DNA of 64,000 nt from Oscillospiraceae bacterium (GCA_910574635.1 CAJTCG010000004.1:1-64000), one strand, 5' to 3'. Counted from the stretch's first letter, positions 7,701-15,642 are shown. Notes: generated by a model not told the origin, from the letters alone. Program-made: numbers and translations.

Positions 7701-8948
7701 ATGAGAATCTTTCGGTTGGAACTGAAACGGGTCTTGAAGTCAAGGCTCACCTGGATTTTGCTGGCGCTGGCGCTGCTCCTCTCCGTCCTGCTGGCCTATC
7801 TGCCGACCACCTACTGTTACAGTAACTATACAGACGAGGCCGGGAACGAGGTCAACCTGACCGGGCTGGCGTCCATCGCCTATGAAAAGGAGCGTCAGGC
7901 GGACGCCAACGGCGTTGTCACCCCGGAGCGGGTGCGGGAGGCCGTGGAGATCTATCAAGCCTGCCTCACGTCCTACGGCGTCACGGAGTCCTATGATCTG
8001 CCGGAGGGTGTCTATGAGAAGGAAATCCTTCCTATCGCCCCGCTGCTCCACGGCGTCAAGGAGGCGTTTGCCGACCCGGATACCGGTATGGCCCCCACCA
8101 TCATGGAGATCGACCCGGAGGAAATTGACGACTACTATTCCGTTTGCGAAGCCCGGATCGCCTCTCTGATGGCGATGGAGCAGCCGGACAGCCCCGCCGT
8201 CCAGCGCAAGGCTGTTGAAATGTACCAGAAGGGGGAAAAGCCCTTTGAGGTCTATCCCGGCATGAGCTCCACCATTCTTGACTACCAGAACATCATGGGC
8301 TTTCTGGTGCTGCTGTTCTGCGTGGTGATTGCCGCCCCGGTGTTCTCCGCCGATTATCAGTCGGGCGCAGACGATATTCTGCGCTGTACCCGGCATGGCC
8401 GGGCCAAGCTGGGCGTAGCCAAGCTGCTGGCCGCCCTGTTCATCAGCGCCGCCGCCTTTGTGATCTGCGCCGTTGTGCATATTCTGGTGGTCAACAGCCT
8501 GTTTGGCTGGGAGTGTACCAAAACATCTATCCAGATGCTCTACTCCATCGTGACCCTGACCGACATGAATATTGGGGAGCTCCAGCGCCTGTTTGCCGTG
8601 GCCGGTCTGCTCTCGGTGCTGGCTTCTGTCAGCTTCACCCTGTTTCTCTCCTCCAGAAGCAGGACCACCGTGGCATCCCTGGCCTCCGGGCTGGTGTTCT
8701 GCATCGCGCCGGTGGTGCTCTCCATGACAGTTCCAGGGGCGCTGTCCACCTGGCTGTGCAGCATCCTCCCCGCCAGCGGCACCAGCATCCAGGCCAGTAT
8801 CCTCTACGCCATCACCGACTTCAAATTTTTGAGCTTAGGCGGGCTGGCGGTCTGGACGCCCTGGGCCATGATCGGGGCCTGCATCATTGAGATACCTCTG
8901 TTCGCATTCCTGGCGGTGCGCTCCTATTGTAAACACACGGTAAATTGA
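7701..8948 (+). CDS. ABC-2-type transporter permease
   Basis: This 415-residue membrane protein starts with a basic residue cluster and one membrane helix (about residues 16-33). A large extracytoplasmic domain of about 170 residues follows, then five to six hydrophobic segments, the pattern of ABC-2 permeases with a big first loop. AGGAGG precedes the ATG, which is immediately after the ATPase stop. The large loop could be a sensing or substrate-binding domain. The product is presumably an exporter of a cell-wall-active compound, inferred from context. Confidence 0.8.
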   Translation: MRIFRLELKRVLKSRLTWILLALALLLSVLLAYLPTTYCYSNYTDEAGNEVNLTGLASIAYEKERQADANGVVTPERVREAVEIYQACLTSYGVTESYDLPEGVYEKEILPIAPLLHGVKEAFADPDTGMAPTIMEIDPEEIDDYYSVCEARIASLMAMEQPDSPAVQRKAVEMYQKGEKPFEVYPGMSSTILDYQNIMGFLVLLFCVVIAAPVFSADYQSGADDILRCTRHGRAKLGVAKLLAALFISAAAFVICAVVHILVVNSLFGWECTKTSIQMLYSIVTLTDMNIGELQRLFAVAGLLSVLASVSFTLFLSSRSRTTVASLASGLVFCIAPVVLSMTVPGALSTWLCSILPASGTSIQASILYAITDFKFLSLGGLAVWTPWAMIGACIIEIPLFAFLAVRSYCKHTVN

Positions 8949-8972
8949 GAACAGTTTAAAGAACCTGTTAAT

Positions 8973-8995
8973 AAATCCCACCATGAGACACAAAT
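8973..8995. repeat. Module-boundary repeat, copy 3
   Basis: AAATCCCACCATGAGACACA, then AAT, lies about 25 bp past the permease stop codon. It closes the VanRS/ABC module opened by copy 2. Confidence 0.6.
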
Positions 8996-9141
8996 CCATC
9001 TGCCCAGCGGCAGAAAAGAAAAAACCGCTGCTGGGCAGTTCTTTTCCCATGCCTAAAATGTGTTACTCAAAGCGGCGGTTTTGATTTCAAAGCCGCCGTG
9101 TTTCGCATATAAAGTCCGGCGGCTGACAGGAGGCAGCCGCC

Positions 9142-9258
9142 ATGAGATATAACGATATTCAAAGCAGACATAAAGAACTTGATTTGTCAAAAAAACTACT
9201 GCCCCTGTCAGGGGGCAGTGCACCTGCGAGTATAAACTATACGGTGCAGGTAATGTAA
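9142..9258 (+). CDS. Small ORF (38 aa) in a hairpin-rich leader
   Basis: A 38-codon ORF (MRYNDIQSRHKELD...) has AGGAGG 8 nt upstream. The ribosome site sits in the loop of a hairpin (GGCGGCTG/CAGCCGCC) whose 3' arm reaches the ATG. Further hairpins lie within and after the ORF, and a strong terminator follows at 9277. It may be a regulatory leader peptide ahead of the sigma-like gene. No known family is recognised. Confidence 0.45.
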   Translation: MRYNDIQSRHKELDLSKKLLPLSGGSAPASINYTVQVM

Positions 9259-9276
9259 ACTATACTGTATATCCCG

Positions 9277-9308
9277 CCCGGAGGGTCCTGGACCCTCCGG
9301 GTATTTTT
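9277..9308 (+). terminator. Intrinsic terminator before the sigma-like gene
   Basis: An 11-bp perfect stem (9277-9287 with 9291-9301, loop CTG) is followed by TATTTTT. It would stop transcription from the VanRS/ABC side, or act as an attenuator for the regulator gene 140 bp downstream. Confidence 0.8.
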
Positions 9309-9447
9309 GTCGAATTACGTCGTTTTGACGGCCACAAAAATTTTTTCAAAAAAGCGGGCGTTTTGCGGGCAGCGAACAACAGCGGCGGTGTCTTGGTAGC
9401 GGAAAGGGAGAAAACCACCTTATCCCCCGGCGAAAGGGGGTGAGTAA

Positions 9448-9882
9448 ATGGAAATCCCCCGCGACTATGACGAGCTGCGCCGCTTTGACGCTTTCTGCAA
9501 GGCGGTCCTGCGAAATGAGGCCCGGAGCTATATGCGAAGTCTTTGCCGCCAGCGGAAGCATGAGTTTTCGCTCTATGCTGTTCCGTGGGAGGAAATGGAC
9601 AAGCTCTGTACCGCAGACGATTACCCCAGCGACAACTTTGTGTTCAGCGCCCACGGATATGATCTGTGCATTGGCAATGAGCTGGTAGCCGAGGCGTTCT
9701 CCGGCCTGTCTGGACAGGACCAGAGTATTCTGATTCTGCGCTGTGTCCTGGACATGACGGATGAGGAAATCAGTTGGATCGTCGGCCTGTCCCGAAGCTC
9801 CGTCCAGCGCCGCCGGGCAAAGGCCCTGGACGAGCTACGGATGAAATTGGCGGCGATTGTGCCGAAAGGAGGGAAGAAATGA
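9448..9882 (+). CDS. Sigma-70-like regulator of a Tn916/Tn1549-type conjugative element
   Basis: This 144-residue protein ends in a sigma region-4-like helix-turn-helix (LSGQDQSILILRCVLDMTDEE, then GLSRSSVQRRRAKALDEL). Its size and place, upstream of an Orf8-like gene and a recombinase, match the regulatory sigma-like protein (Orf7-type) of Tn916/Tn1549-family elements. GGGGGTGAG precedes the ATG. It probably turns on transfer or excision genes; the targets are not visible here. Confidence 0.75.
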   Translation: MEIPRDYDELRRFDAFCKAVLRNEARSYMRSLCRQRKHEFSLYAVPWEEMDKLCTADDYPSDNFVFSAHGYDLCIGNELVAEAFSGLSGQDQSILILRCVLDMTDEEISWIVGLSRSSVQRRRAKALDELRMKLAAIVPKGGKK

Positions 9883-10114
9883 GCAGTCAACCTACAAGGG
9901 CTGGGAGCCGCTGCCGCTGACGGTCATCCACGCCGCCAAGGCCGGAGACCGTGAGGCCATAGAGCAAGTTCTGTGGTATTACAGAAGTTACATAAACAAG
10001 CTCTGTACCCGGATGCTTTATGACGAGACCGGCTGTCCCCATAGGTGCGTGGACGAATACATGAAGCGCCGCCTGGAGGCCAAGCTCACCCAGGCCATCA
10101 TTTTTATGAACTGA
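9879..10114 (+). pseudogene. Orf8-like helix-turn-helix gene, frameshifted near its start
   Basis: The body (YKGWEPLPLTVIHAAKAGDR, then CTRMLYDETGCPHRCVDEYM) is the small Orf8-type HTH protein that usually follows the sigma-like gene in Tn916/Tn1549 elements. The well-placed ATG at 9879, with AAAGGAGGG upstream, reads only 13 codons before a stop. One missing base around codon 4 (CAACC where CAAACC would be in frame) would link it to the body. The only alternative is an in-frame TTG at 9857, inside the previous gene. Either it is inactivated or it uses the TTG. Confidence 0.55.
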
Positions 10115-10182
10115 CCAACCCCACGGGCGGGAGGAACGGCTTACCCTTTCCGCGTTCCTCCCGTCCGCCCCGGCGCGGAATG

Positions 10183-10204
10183 AAATCCCGCCGTGAGACG
10201 CAAA
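10183..10204. repeat. Module-boundary repeat, copy 4
   Basis: AAATCCCGCCGTGAGACGCA, then AA, lies between the Orf8-like gene and the recombinase unit. It is the closest copy to the palindromic copy 1. Confidence 0.6.
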
Positions 10205-10261
10205 CCGTCAAGCATATCTGCTTTGACCGGCTCATAAACATTTGCGCAGGAGGTGTCTGCC

Positions 10262-10408
10262 ATGGAGGAAAGGGTAAAAATGACAAAAAACTTGACGCAG
10301 CCTCAAGAGGTCACAGTGACCATCCACTATGCGCACAACGGTCCAAGCCTGGAATCCTTCCTGGTTTCCATCCTTTCTGCGCACTTGTCAAAAAGTGCGG
10401 TTATTTGA
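10262..10408 (+). CDS. Small conserved-style ORF upstream of the recombinase (48 aa)
   Basis: A 48-codon ORF (MEERVKMTKNLTQPQEVTVT...) has GCAGGAGG 8 nt upstream of its ATG. It sits directly before the serine recombinase, where such elements often carry a short accessory or excision gene. I do not recognise the family. Confidence 0.55.
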   Translation: MEERVKMTKNLTQPQEVTVTIHYAHNGPSLESFLVSILSAHLSKSAVI

Positions 10409-10488
10409 CGCTTTTTCTCATATTTGCTACAATATAGATGTAGATATTGTTCCGCAAATATGAGAGGTTTCAGCAGAAGGGAGCATCT

Positions 10489-12177
10489 ATGACCTTTGTG
10501 CGGAACAAAAAAGAGAACAGCGACAGTTCCATCGTCCAATGGTACATAGCGGTCTATGTCCGCCTCAGCAAAGAGGACGGGGACAAACTGGAGAGCGACA
10601 GCATCCAGAATCAAAAACGGATCATCGAGCAACACATCAAATACCTGGAGGACCAGGGGGATCAGATTGCCTCTGTGGAGGTTTACTCGGACGACGGCTA
10701 CCCGGGCGGAAACTTTGACCGCCCGGAGTATAAGCGCATGATGCGGGACATTGAGGCGGGAATCATTAACTGTGTGATTTTCAAGGATAACTCCCGCCTG
10801 GGCCGGAATTACCCGGAGCTGGGCCGTCTTATGGAGGAATACTTTCCGCAGAAGGGCATCCGGGTCATCTCCGTCTTGAATCACATAGACAGCTTGAAGG
10901 ACCCCCATGGGTATTGCAGTGCCATTGTCTCCTTCTCCAACATTATGAACGATGACTACATCCGGCAGCTCTCCATCAAGATCAAGTCCACCTTTGCCAT
11001 GAAGCGGGAGCGAGGGGAGTTCCTTGGCAATTACGCGCCCTATGGCTATGCGAAGAGCCCCGAGGACCGGCACAAGCTGGTGATCGACCCGGAGGCCGCC
11101 GAGGTGGTCCGCATGATCTTTCACTGGTACGCTGGAGGAACGCCTGCCAGCCGCATTGTCAAGCAGCTTAACGCCCTGGAGATCATGCCGCCCTCGGTCT
11201 ACAAGACCAGCAAGGGGTGCAGGGGCTTTGACCAGCACTCCAGCGGAGGCGTGAAGCGCAACGCCTGGGCGCTGACCACGGTGAACTCCATCTTGAAGGA
11301 CGAGGTGTACATCGGGAATCTGGTACAGGGAAAGCACAAAAGCACTTCGTACCGGACAAAGAAAATGGTTCCCACAGATGAAAGCGAGTGGACAGTGATT
11401 GAGGGAACCCACGAGGCCATCATCCCGGACGAGGTATTTGCCGCTGTGCATGAGCGTTACGCCCGGCATCCCAGGGCGCGCAAGGGCTTGCAAACCAGCT
11501 ACCTGCTCTCCGGCTTCGTCAGCTGCGCCCATTGCGGGGGGCGGATGAACCGGAACGTTTCCCACGGCGTCGCCCGGTTCCGGTGCATGACCCGGATCTA
11601 TTCCCCGGAGAAATGCCAGTGCCCATCCATTCGGGAGGCAGCGCTGGAGGCGGCGATTTTGAAAGCGATGCAGATGCAGATTCAGGAGCTGGTGGACGCA
11701 AAAGCGGTCATTGACGCGGCCCGGCGGACCAGGGCTGACGGCTGTGCCGCCAATGAGTATCTGATTGCGCTCAACCGCGCCGAGCGGGAGCGGAAACGGC
11801 TGGAGGACGCGAAGTTCCGCCTGTACGACAATCTTGAAAAGGGGATTCTGGACCGGGACGAATATCTCCGTTTCAAGCAAAAGTACAATGCGGAGATCAC
11901 GGAGCAGGAGGGGCAGATCAAGCGCTTGCAAACGGCCATGGCGGAGTTCAAGGAGGCTCGGCGGCAGGATGACGAGTTTGTCTCGTATTTTGAGCGGTAC
12001 GGCAACATAGACCGTCTGGACCGGGAGACGCTGGAGCGGCTCTTGGATCATGTCTCCGTAGAGGACGCGGCCAACGTCCACATCTATTGCAAGTTTTCCC
12101 CGGAACGTGGAAAACTCCTCGACTTCGCAAAGAATGTCGAGGAAGAGACAACGAGTGCGGCAGTTGATACACATTGA
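10489..12177 (+). CDS. Large serine recombinase of the conjugative element
   Basis: This 562-residue large serine recombinase has a resolvase domain with the nucleophile Ser in YVRLSKED and the arginine-rich NSRLGRNYPEL region. A recombinase domain follows (PYGYAKSP, then DPEAAEVVRMIFHWYAGG). A zinc ribbon (CAHCGGRMNRN, then two later Cys) and a C-terminal coiled coil (about residues 420-500) complete it. The ATG at 10489 follows AAGGGAG. The gene ends about 130 bp before the prophage junction, so it is the last gene of the element and the likely enzyme for its own excision and insertion. Confidence 0.9.
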   Translation: MTFVRNKKENSDSSIVQWYIAVYVRLSKEDGDKLESDSIQNQKRIIEQHIKYLEDQGDQIASVEVYSDDGYPGGNFDRPEYKRMMRDIEAGIINCVIFKDNSRLGRNYPELGRLMEEYFPQKGIRVISVLNHIDSLKDPHGYCSAIVSFSNIMNDDYIRQLSIKIKSTFAMKRERGEFLGNYAPYGYAKSPEDRHKLVIDPEAAEVVRMIFHWYAGGTPASRIVKQLNALEIMPPSVYKTSKGCRGFDQHSSGGVKRNAWALTTVNSILKDEVYIGNLVQGKHKSTSYRTKKMVPTDESEWTVIEGTHEAIIPDEVFAAVHERYARHPRARKGLQTSYLLSGFVSCAHCGGRMNRNVSHGVARFRCMTRIYSPEKCQCPSIREAALEAAILKAMQMQIQELVDAKAVIDAARRTRADGCAANEYLIALNRAERERKRLEDAKFRLYDNLEKGILDRDEYLRFKQKYNAEITEQEGQIKRLQTAMAEFKEARRQDDEFVSYFERYGNIDRLDRETLERLLDHVSVEDAANVHIYCKFSPERGKLLDFAKNVEEETTSAAVDTH

Positions 12178-12311
12178 GACAAAATCTAAAGGGTGATTTG
12201 CAGTTGATACACCCTTTCGCGGAAGATGCCGGAAATATCAGGTGTTTTCCGACAAAACCCAGCAAATCCAAAAAGAACATAAAAAATCGTGTACGAAGTG
12301 CGGCATCCATA
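12178..12311. other. Right end of the conjugative element
   Basis: No gene is visible. The DNA is AT-richer than its surroundings. Coding similarity to the GH18 gene (YEWGYTY) begins only at about 12,309-12,311, so the terminus of the upstream element must lie in this stretch. The exact att core cannot be placed without the empty site. Confidence 0.5.
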
Positions 12312-12352
12312 TGAGTGGGGCTACACATATCAACCTTCAGGTTATAAGTAAT
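12307..12352. other. attL: Prophage attL junction
   Basis: Left of 12,325 the sequence encodes the GH18 motif YEWGYT. Right of it lies phage DNA with the 12-bp arm GTTATAAGTAAT at 12341-12352. That arm is the exact reverse complement of 52206-52217 at the other end. The dinucleotide AC at 12325-12326 is 14 bp from the arm, matching the 14-bp spacing at the right junction. The arm overlaps the last codons of the integrase gene. Confidence 0.8.
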
Positions 12353-13932
12353 TCTCCAGCCATAATCTTCGGGTACACATACAGCCGCATATCGCTTTCC
12401 CGCCAGGCTCCGCCCTGACTCTTGAAGTAGACGGCATGATCCAGCACCGTCTTCAGCAGCGCGTTCTTCTCAGCGGGAGTTCCCAGCGTGGCGTACACAT
12501 CCAGCACGTTCTGGATGCTGGGCGCCACGCTTTTTCTCGTCAGCTCCGCCTGGCGGAGAGCGCCCAGGTGCTTCCGCAGAGTTTCGATCTGCCGCTCCGT
12601 CTCCGTGATCCGGGCGGCCAGGACGCGGGACCGCTCCAGGAACACGTCCTTGCTGTAGAGTCCCTGCTCCAGCAGGTCGTACAGGCTGCCCTTCTGCTTG
12701 TTCAGTGCGTCCAGTTGATTCCGGGTCCTGGCGATGCTCCGCTCCGCGTCCTGAATGGCCTTGGCGTTTTCATTCTCTCCCTCACCAGACTGCGCGCGGA
12801 CCTTGTATGCCTCCAGCCACTCCGCCAGCGCCGCCAGCAGGGCTTCCTCCACCACGTCCCGGCGGCTGCCGACGGTAGGGCACTTGGCGGTGGGGCACAT
12901 GACCATAGGTGCGCCGTGGCTGCCCTGGGGTAGCTGCACCAGGGACCGGCCGCAGACGGAGCAGTACAGCAGCCCCGCCAGGGGATTCGAGATGGCCTTG
13001 CTGCTGGGGACAGGAGCATGGCCCCGGCTGGTCATCGTGGCCCTGGCGGCGGTCCAGATCTCCTCTGTGATGAGCGGCGGATGGACGCCCTTGCGCAGTT
13101 CCGTGTCCCGGTTCACCGGGTGGCTGATGACCACCTTGCCGTCCACCATGTGCTTGATGTCAGGACGATAGGACCAGCGGATGTACCCGGCATAGGTGGG
13201 GTTTTTCAGCACGTCCCGGACGGCCGCAGCGGACCATTGGACGCCTCCGGGGGAGAGAATGCCCCGGGCGTTGAGCAGGTTCGCGATGGCGTAGCTCCCC
13301 AGGGGCTTGCGCCCGCCGTCAGGCTGTGGGTCTCCCAGGGTATAGAGCTGGAAAATTTCCCGGACCACGTCGGCGGTCTCCGGCGCGGGCTCCAGGGTGT
13401 AGCCCTTCTGGTGGGGCAGCTTTACCTTCCGGTAGCCGTAGGGCGGCGTCCCGGCGATGTACTTTCCCTCGGACAGGGAGGCCAGGCGCCCCCGCTGGAG
13501 GCGGCGGTTGATGGCTTTGTACTCCCGGCGGGACATGAAGAGGCCGAACTCGAAATATTCCTCGTCCGCCTCGTCGGCTGGGTCGTAGATTTTCTCCGGC
13601 GTGACGATCTTCGTCCCGCTGTACTGGAAGGTCTCCGCCACCACGCCCTGGTCCTTGGTGTTGCCTCTGGCGAGACGGGGGACCTCCATGACCAGCACGC
13701 CCTCAAAGGCGCCGGTTTCCACCGCCGCCAGGAGCTTCTGCATCTCCGGCCGGTCGGCGATAGAATCGCCGCTGACGACCTCCTCGTAGATGTGGGCGAT
13801 GGAGTACCCCCGCTGCTTTGCCAGGGCCAGAAGGGCGTCCCTGTGGCGCTGGAGGGTGTCAAAGCTGCCGGTCTGGAGCTCCAGGTCCCGGTCCTTCCGG
13901 GATTTGCGGAGATACATGAGGTATTGTTTCAT
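12337..13932 (-). CDS. int: Prophage large serine integrase
   Basis: This 531-residue serine integrase has the catalytic Ser in YLRKSRKDRD, the resolvase-core motifs EVPRLARGNTKDQG, a recombinase domain (GTPPYGYRKV, WSAAAVRDVLKNPTYAGYI), a zinc ribbon (CSVCGRSLVQL, then CPTAKC) and a C-terminal coiled coil. The ATG at 13932 follows AGGAGG; an earlier in-frame codon is unlikely. It is transcribed leftward into attL at the end of the lysogeny operon, the usual place for the enzyme that integrates this prophage. Confidence 0.93.
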   Translation of the reverse strand: MKQYLMYLRKSRKDRDLELQTGSFDTLQRHRDALLALAKQRGYSIAHIYEEVVSGDSIADRPEMQKLLAAVETGAFEGVLVMEVPRLARGNTKDQGVVAETFQYSGTKIVTPEKIYDPADEADEEYFEFGLFMSRREYKAINRRLQRGRLASLSEGKYIAGTPPYGYRKVKLPHQKGYTLEPAPETADVVREIFQLYTLGDPQPDGGRKPLGSYAIANLLNARGILSPGGVQWSAAAVRDVLKNPTYAGYIRWSYRPDIKHMVDGKVVISHPVNRDTELRKGVHPPLITEEIWTAARATMTSRGHAPVPSSKAISNPLAGLLYCSVCGRSLVQLPQGSHGAPMVMCPTAKCPTVGSRRDVVEEALLAALAEWLEAYKVRAQSGEGENENAKAIQDAERSIARTRNQLDALNKQKGSLYDLLEQGLYSKDVFLERSRVLAARITETERQIETLRKHLGALRQAELTRKSVAPSIQNVLDVYATLGTPAEKNALLKTVLDHAVYFKSQGGAWRESDMRLYVYPKIMAGELLIT

Positions 13933-14007
13933 GGCGGGGCCTCCTGTGTTGGCTTTGAGAAAACCGCCTCCGGCGTGGAACGGCGGAGGCGGCTGCAAAT
14001 ATGAGGG

Positions 14008-14238
14008 TTATGCTTTCGGGTCTTGGTTCAATAACTCTTGAAGAGATTTTGAAAAATTTTCTACGCATTGCCTGGTCATGACCAGACTTGCAATGGGCAG
14101 GACCTCTTGTACAATTACCCCTCCATTTGGATGTCCGTCTTCTTCGGACCACGAAGGTGCAAGTTGATAGAAATTTAAGACCGCCTCTGTCTTATCCTCG
14201 CTCAGAAGAATACTGAATTTATTCGTGTAAGATTCCAT
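14008..14238 (-). CDS. Hypothetical 76-aa protein downstream of the toxin-antitoxin pair
   Basis: A small acidic protein (MESYTNKFSILLSEDKTEAV..., ending LQELLNQDPKA) with GGAGGT before its ATG. It follows the antitoxin gene by 19 bp in the same leftward operon. A third small gene next to a HigBA-like pair could be an accessory subunit, but no family is recognised. Confidence 0.6.
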   Translation of the reverse strand: MESYTNKFSILLSEDKTEAVLNFYQLAPSWSEEDGHPNGGVIVQEVLPIASLVMTRQCVENFSKSLQELLNQDPKA

Positions 14239-14257
14239 AAAGACCTCCGCTTAAAAA

Positions 14258-14674
14258 TCATACTTTTGTCAATTGCGAACCTGACCGAACTGTCCAGCCG
14301 CGTTTTTGGGATTTGCTGGAAGCGGCCGCATAGGTAGGACCGGTTTCGTATGGAAGCGTTCTTGGCTTATTTGTTAAATACACCGGACTCTGGGTGACCG
14401 CAAAGGGAGATTTCATCTCGATCTCCAACTTTAAGGCGATGCGGGCCAGTGTTTGCAGCGTAAAATTTACATCTCCATTTTCCCATCTGGAAACCAGTCC
14501 TTGTGTTACGCCCAGAGCGTTGGACAGCTCCTGCTGGCTGAGGCCCTTTGCGGTGCGTGCTGTGGAGATTGCAGCGGCAATATCCGACTGAATGGATGCT
14601 AATAAAAGTTCTTCATCGGACAGTCCTTCCGTCAGCGCGGATAGCAGATCATCCAAGGACTTATTTCTCTCCAT
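14258..14674 (-). CDS. XRE-family antitoxin-like regulator
   Basis: This protein of about 138 residues has a central Cro/CI helix-turn-helix (AISTARTAKGLSQQELSNAL, then GVTQGLVSRWENG). The start at 14674 lies inside the last codons of the toxin gene; GGAGGGG precedes it by 6 nt. Gene order (toxin first) and overlap match HigBA-type toxin-antitoxin modules, where the second gene neutralises the toxin and represses the operon. The C-terminal tail (about 50 residues) is basic and probably disordered. Confidence 0.75.
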   Translation of the reverse strand: MERNKSLDDLLSALTEGLSDEELLLASIQSDIAAAISTARTAKGLSQQELSNALGVTQGLVSRWENGDVNFTLQTLARIALKLEIEMKSPFAVTQSPVYLTNKPRTLPYETGPTYAAASSKSQKRGWTVRSGSQLTKV

Positions 14675-15080
14675 TTTTGTACCCCTCCAATTCTTCACTG
14701 AAACGCTTTAATGCTATGGGTATTTTTTTTGTATAATCTGTTGCCTGCTTTCCGGCCCGTTCGTAGAAACAGAGTAAAAGACAGGGGTTTCTGTTGGGAA
14801 GGAATGTGTACAGAATGCGGATATTAAAGTCTCTTTTGGATAAGTGCATACTGAAAATGCCGTCTCTGATGGACTCAAACTCCTCATGGCTGACCGCGCG
14901 AGCCCCATTCGCTTTCAAATACTTCAAACGGGACAGAAGAAGCTTCAGGAATTGCTGCTCAGCGCCAGACTCTGCGATGAGCTCCATTAACTCTGCAATC
15001 ATGCTTGGGTGGATGTCGATACCGTCGAAGGCCTCCCACAGCCTTGCTAAAATGTCCCTTCTGTTCATGCCGTTCCCCAC
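14661..15080 (-). CDS. HigB/RelE-like toxin (phage-derived Gp49-like family)
   Basis: This 139-residue protein has the core ILARLWEAF, then LKYLKANGARAVSHEEFESI, IRILYTFLPNRNPCLLLCFYER and TDYTKKIPIALKRFSEEL. That matches the Gp49/HigB-like RNase toxin pattern: strand, basic helix, and a C-terminal helix with a Lys-Arg pair. Its stop overlaps the antitoxin start. A likely role is cleavage of mRNA at the ribosome when the antitoxin is lost, stabilising the prophage. Catalytic residues were not verified. Confidence 0.7.
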   Translation of the reverse strand: MGNGMNRRDILARLWEAFDGIDIHPSMIAELMELIAESGAEQQFLKLLLSRLKYLKANGARAVSHEEFESIRDGIFSMHLSKRDFNIRILYTFLPNRNPCLLLCFYERAGKQATDYTKKIPIALKRFSEELEGYKNGEK

Positions 15081-15196
15081 AATTTATAGTATAACTTATA
15101 AGTAATAAAATCAATCATAAAAAGAAACAAAAATCAATCCCGGATTTCTCTATAAAATCTATCTAGTCTGCGGAGCAGCCCAGATAGCCGATAATC

Positions 15197-15370
15197 TTAG
15201 CGAATGGCCAGCGTGTCCAACAGATTTTGATGCCCCTCCGCCAGCAGGTTCAGGCGGGGGAGGACCACCGCTTCCTGTGTGACTGCTACCTTTTGCATAA
15301 GGTCCCTCATTTCCGTCTGCTCGGTCTTCATTTCTTCCAGCAGCCGCAGGATTTTCTCTTCGTTGTTCAT
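15197..15370 (-). CDS. Small coiled-coil protein (57 aa), possibly truncated
   Basis: MNNEEKILRLLEEMKTEQTE begins a short heptad-like helix that ends in VVLPRLNLLAEGHQNLLDTL. Related phage and host proteins usually continue for another 30 or so residues after this motif, so the copy may be truncated. AAGGAG precedes the start at 15370. A palindromic operator lies 17 bp upstream. Confidence 0.55.
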   Translation of the reverse strand: MNNEEKILRLLEEMKTEQTEMRDLMQKVAVTQEAVVLPRLNLLAEGHQNLLDTLAIR

Positions 15371-15386
15371 GGCGTCTCCTTCCGTT

Positions 15387-15405
15387 TGTGTCCAAGTTGG
15401 ACACA
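15387..15405. promoter_or_regulatory. Palindromic operator, copy 1
   Basis: TGTGTCCAAGTTGGACACA is a perfect 19-bp palindrome around a central G. Copies occur at 16983-17005 and 43758-43778. This one lies just upstream of the small coiled-coil gene. Confidence 0.75.
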
Positions 15406-15415
15406 TTTTCTTCTG

Positions 15416-15444
15416 TTGCGTTTTGCCGAAAGCTGTGCTATTCT
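15416..15444 (+). promoter_or_regulatory. Promoter of type I toxin module 1
   Basis: TTGCGT (15416-15421), a 17-bp spacer and TATTCT (15439-15444) lie upstream of the small holin-like toxin gene. The match to consensus is moderate. Confidence 0.45.
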
Positions 15445-15555
15445 GAACGCAGGAAAGAATCATCTTTCAGCGTTGCCAGTAACGGCGGACGGTTGGCCCT
15501 CTCGACAGGGGGCAGCTTCTTGTCCCCTGATCTTCGGAAAGGGGGGCTTGCCCAA

Positions 15556-15642
15556 ATGGTTACATACAGTGAACTGTTTCAGTACACGCTTGTCATCATC
15601 GGCATTATCGGCCTCTTCATTGCGGTCAATAAAAAGAAGTAA
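15556..15642 (+). CDS. Small holin-like type I toxin (28 aa)
   Basis: MVTYSELFQYTLVIIGIIGL continues with a short hydrophobic stretch and ends in KKK. This is the typical form of the putative holin-like toxin family: an acidic or polar start, one membrane helix and a basic tail. AAAGGGGGG precedes the ATG. The gene sits between the arms of a perfect 15-bp inverted repeat (15488-15502 and 15695-15709) and is met by a convergent antisense promoter, so it fits a TxpA/RatA-like type I module. Expression would depolarise the membrane. Confidence 0.8.
   Translation: MVTYSELFQYTLVIIGIIGLFIAVNKKK

Noticed and set aside
4196..8948. Functional glycopeptide-resistance cluster
   Set aside because: VanR-, VanS- and VanZ-like genes are present, but no ligase, dehydrogenase or dipeptidase gene is visible, so high-level resistance cannot be claimed.
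10327..12174. Long minus-strand open frame opposite the conjugative-element recombinase
   Set aside because: It is the complementary-strand shadow of a clear serine recombinase in GC-rich DNA. It has no ribosome site and no recognisable domain.
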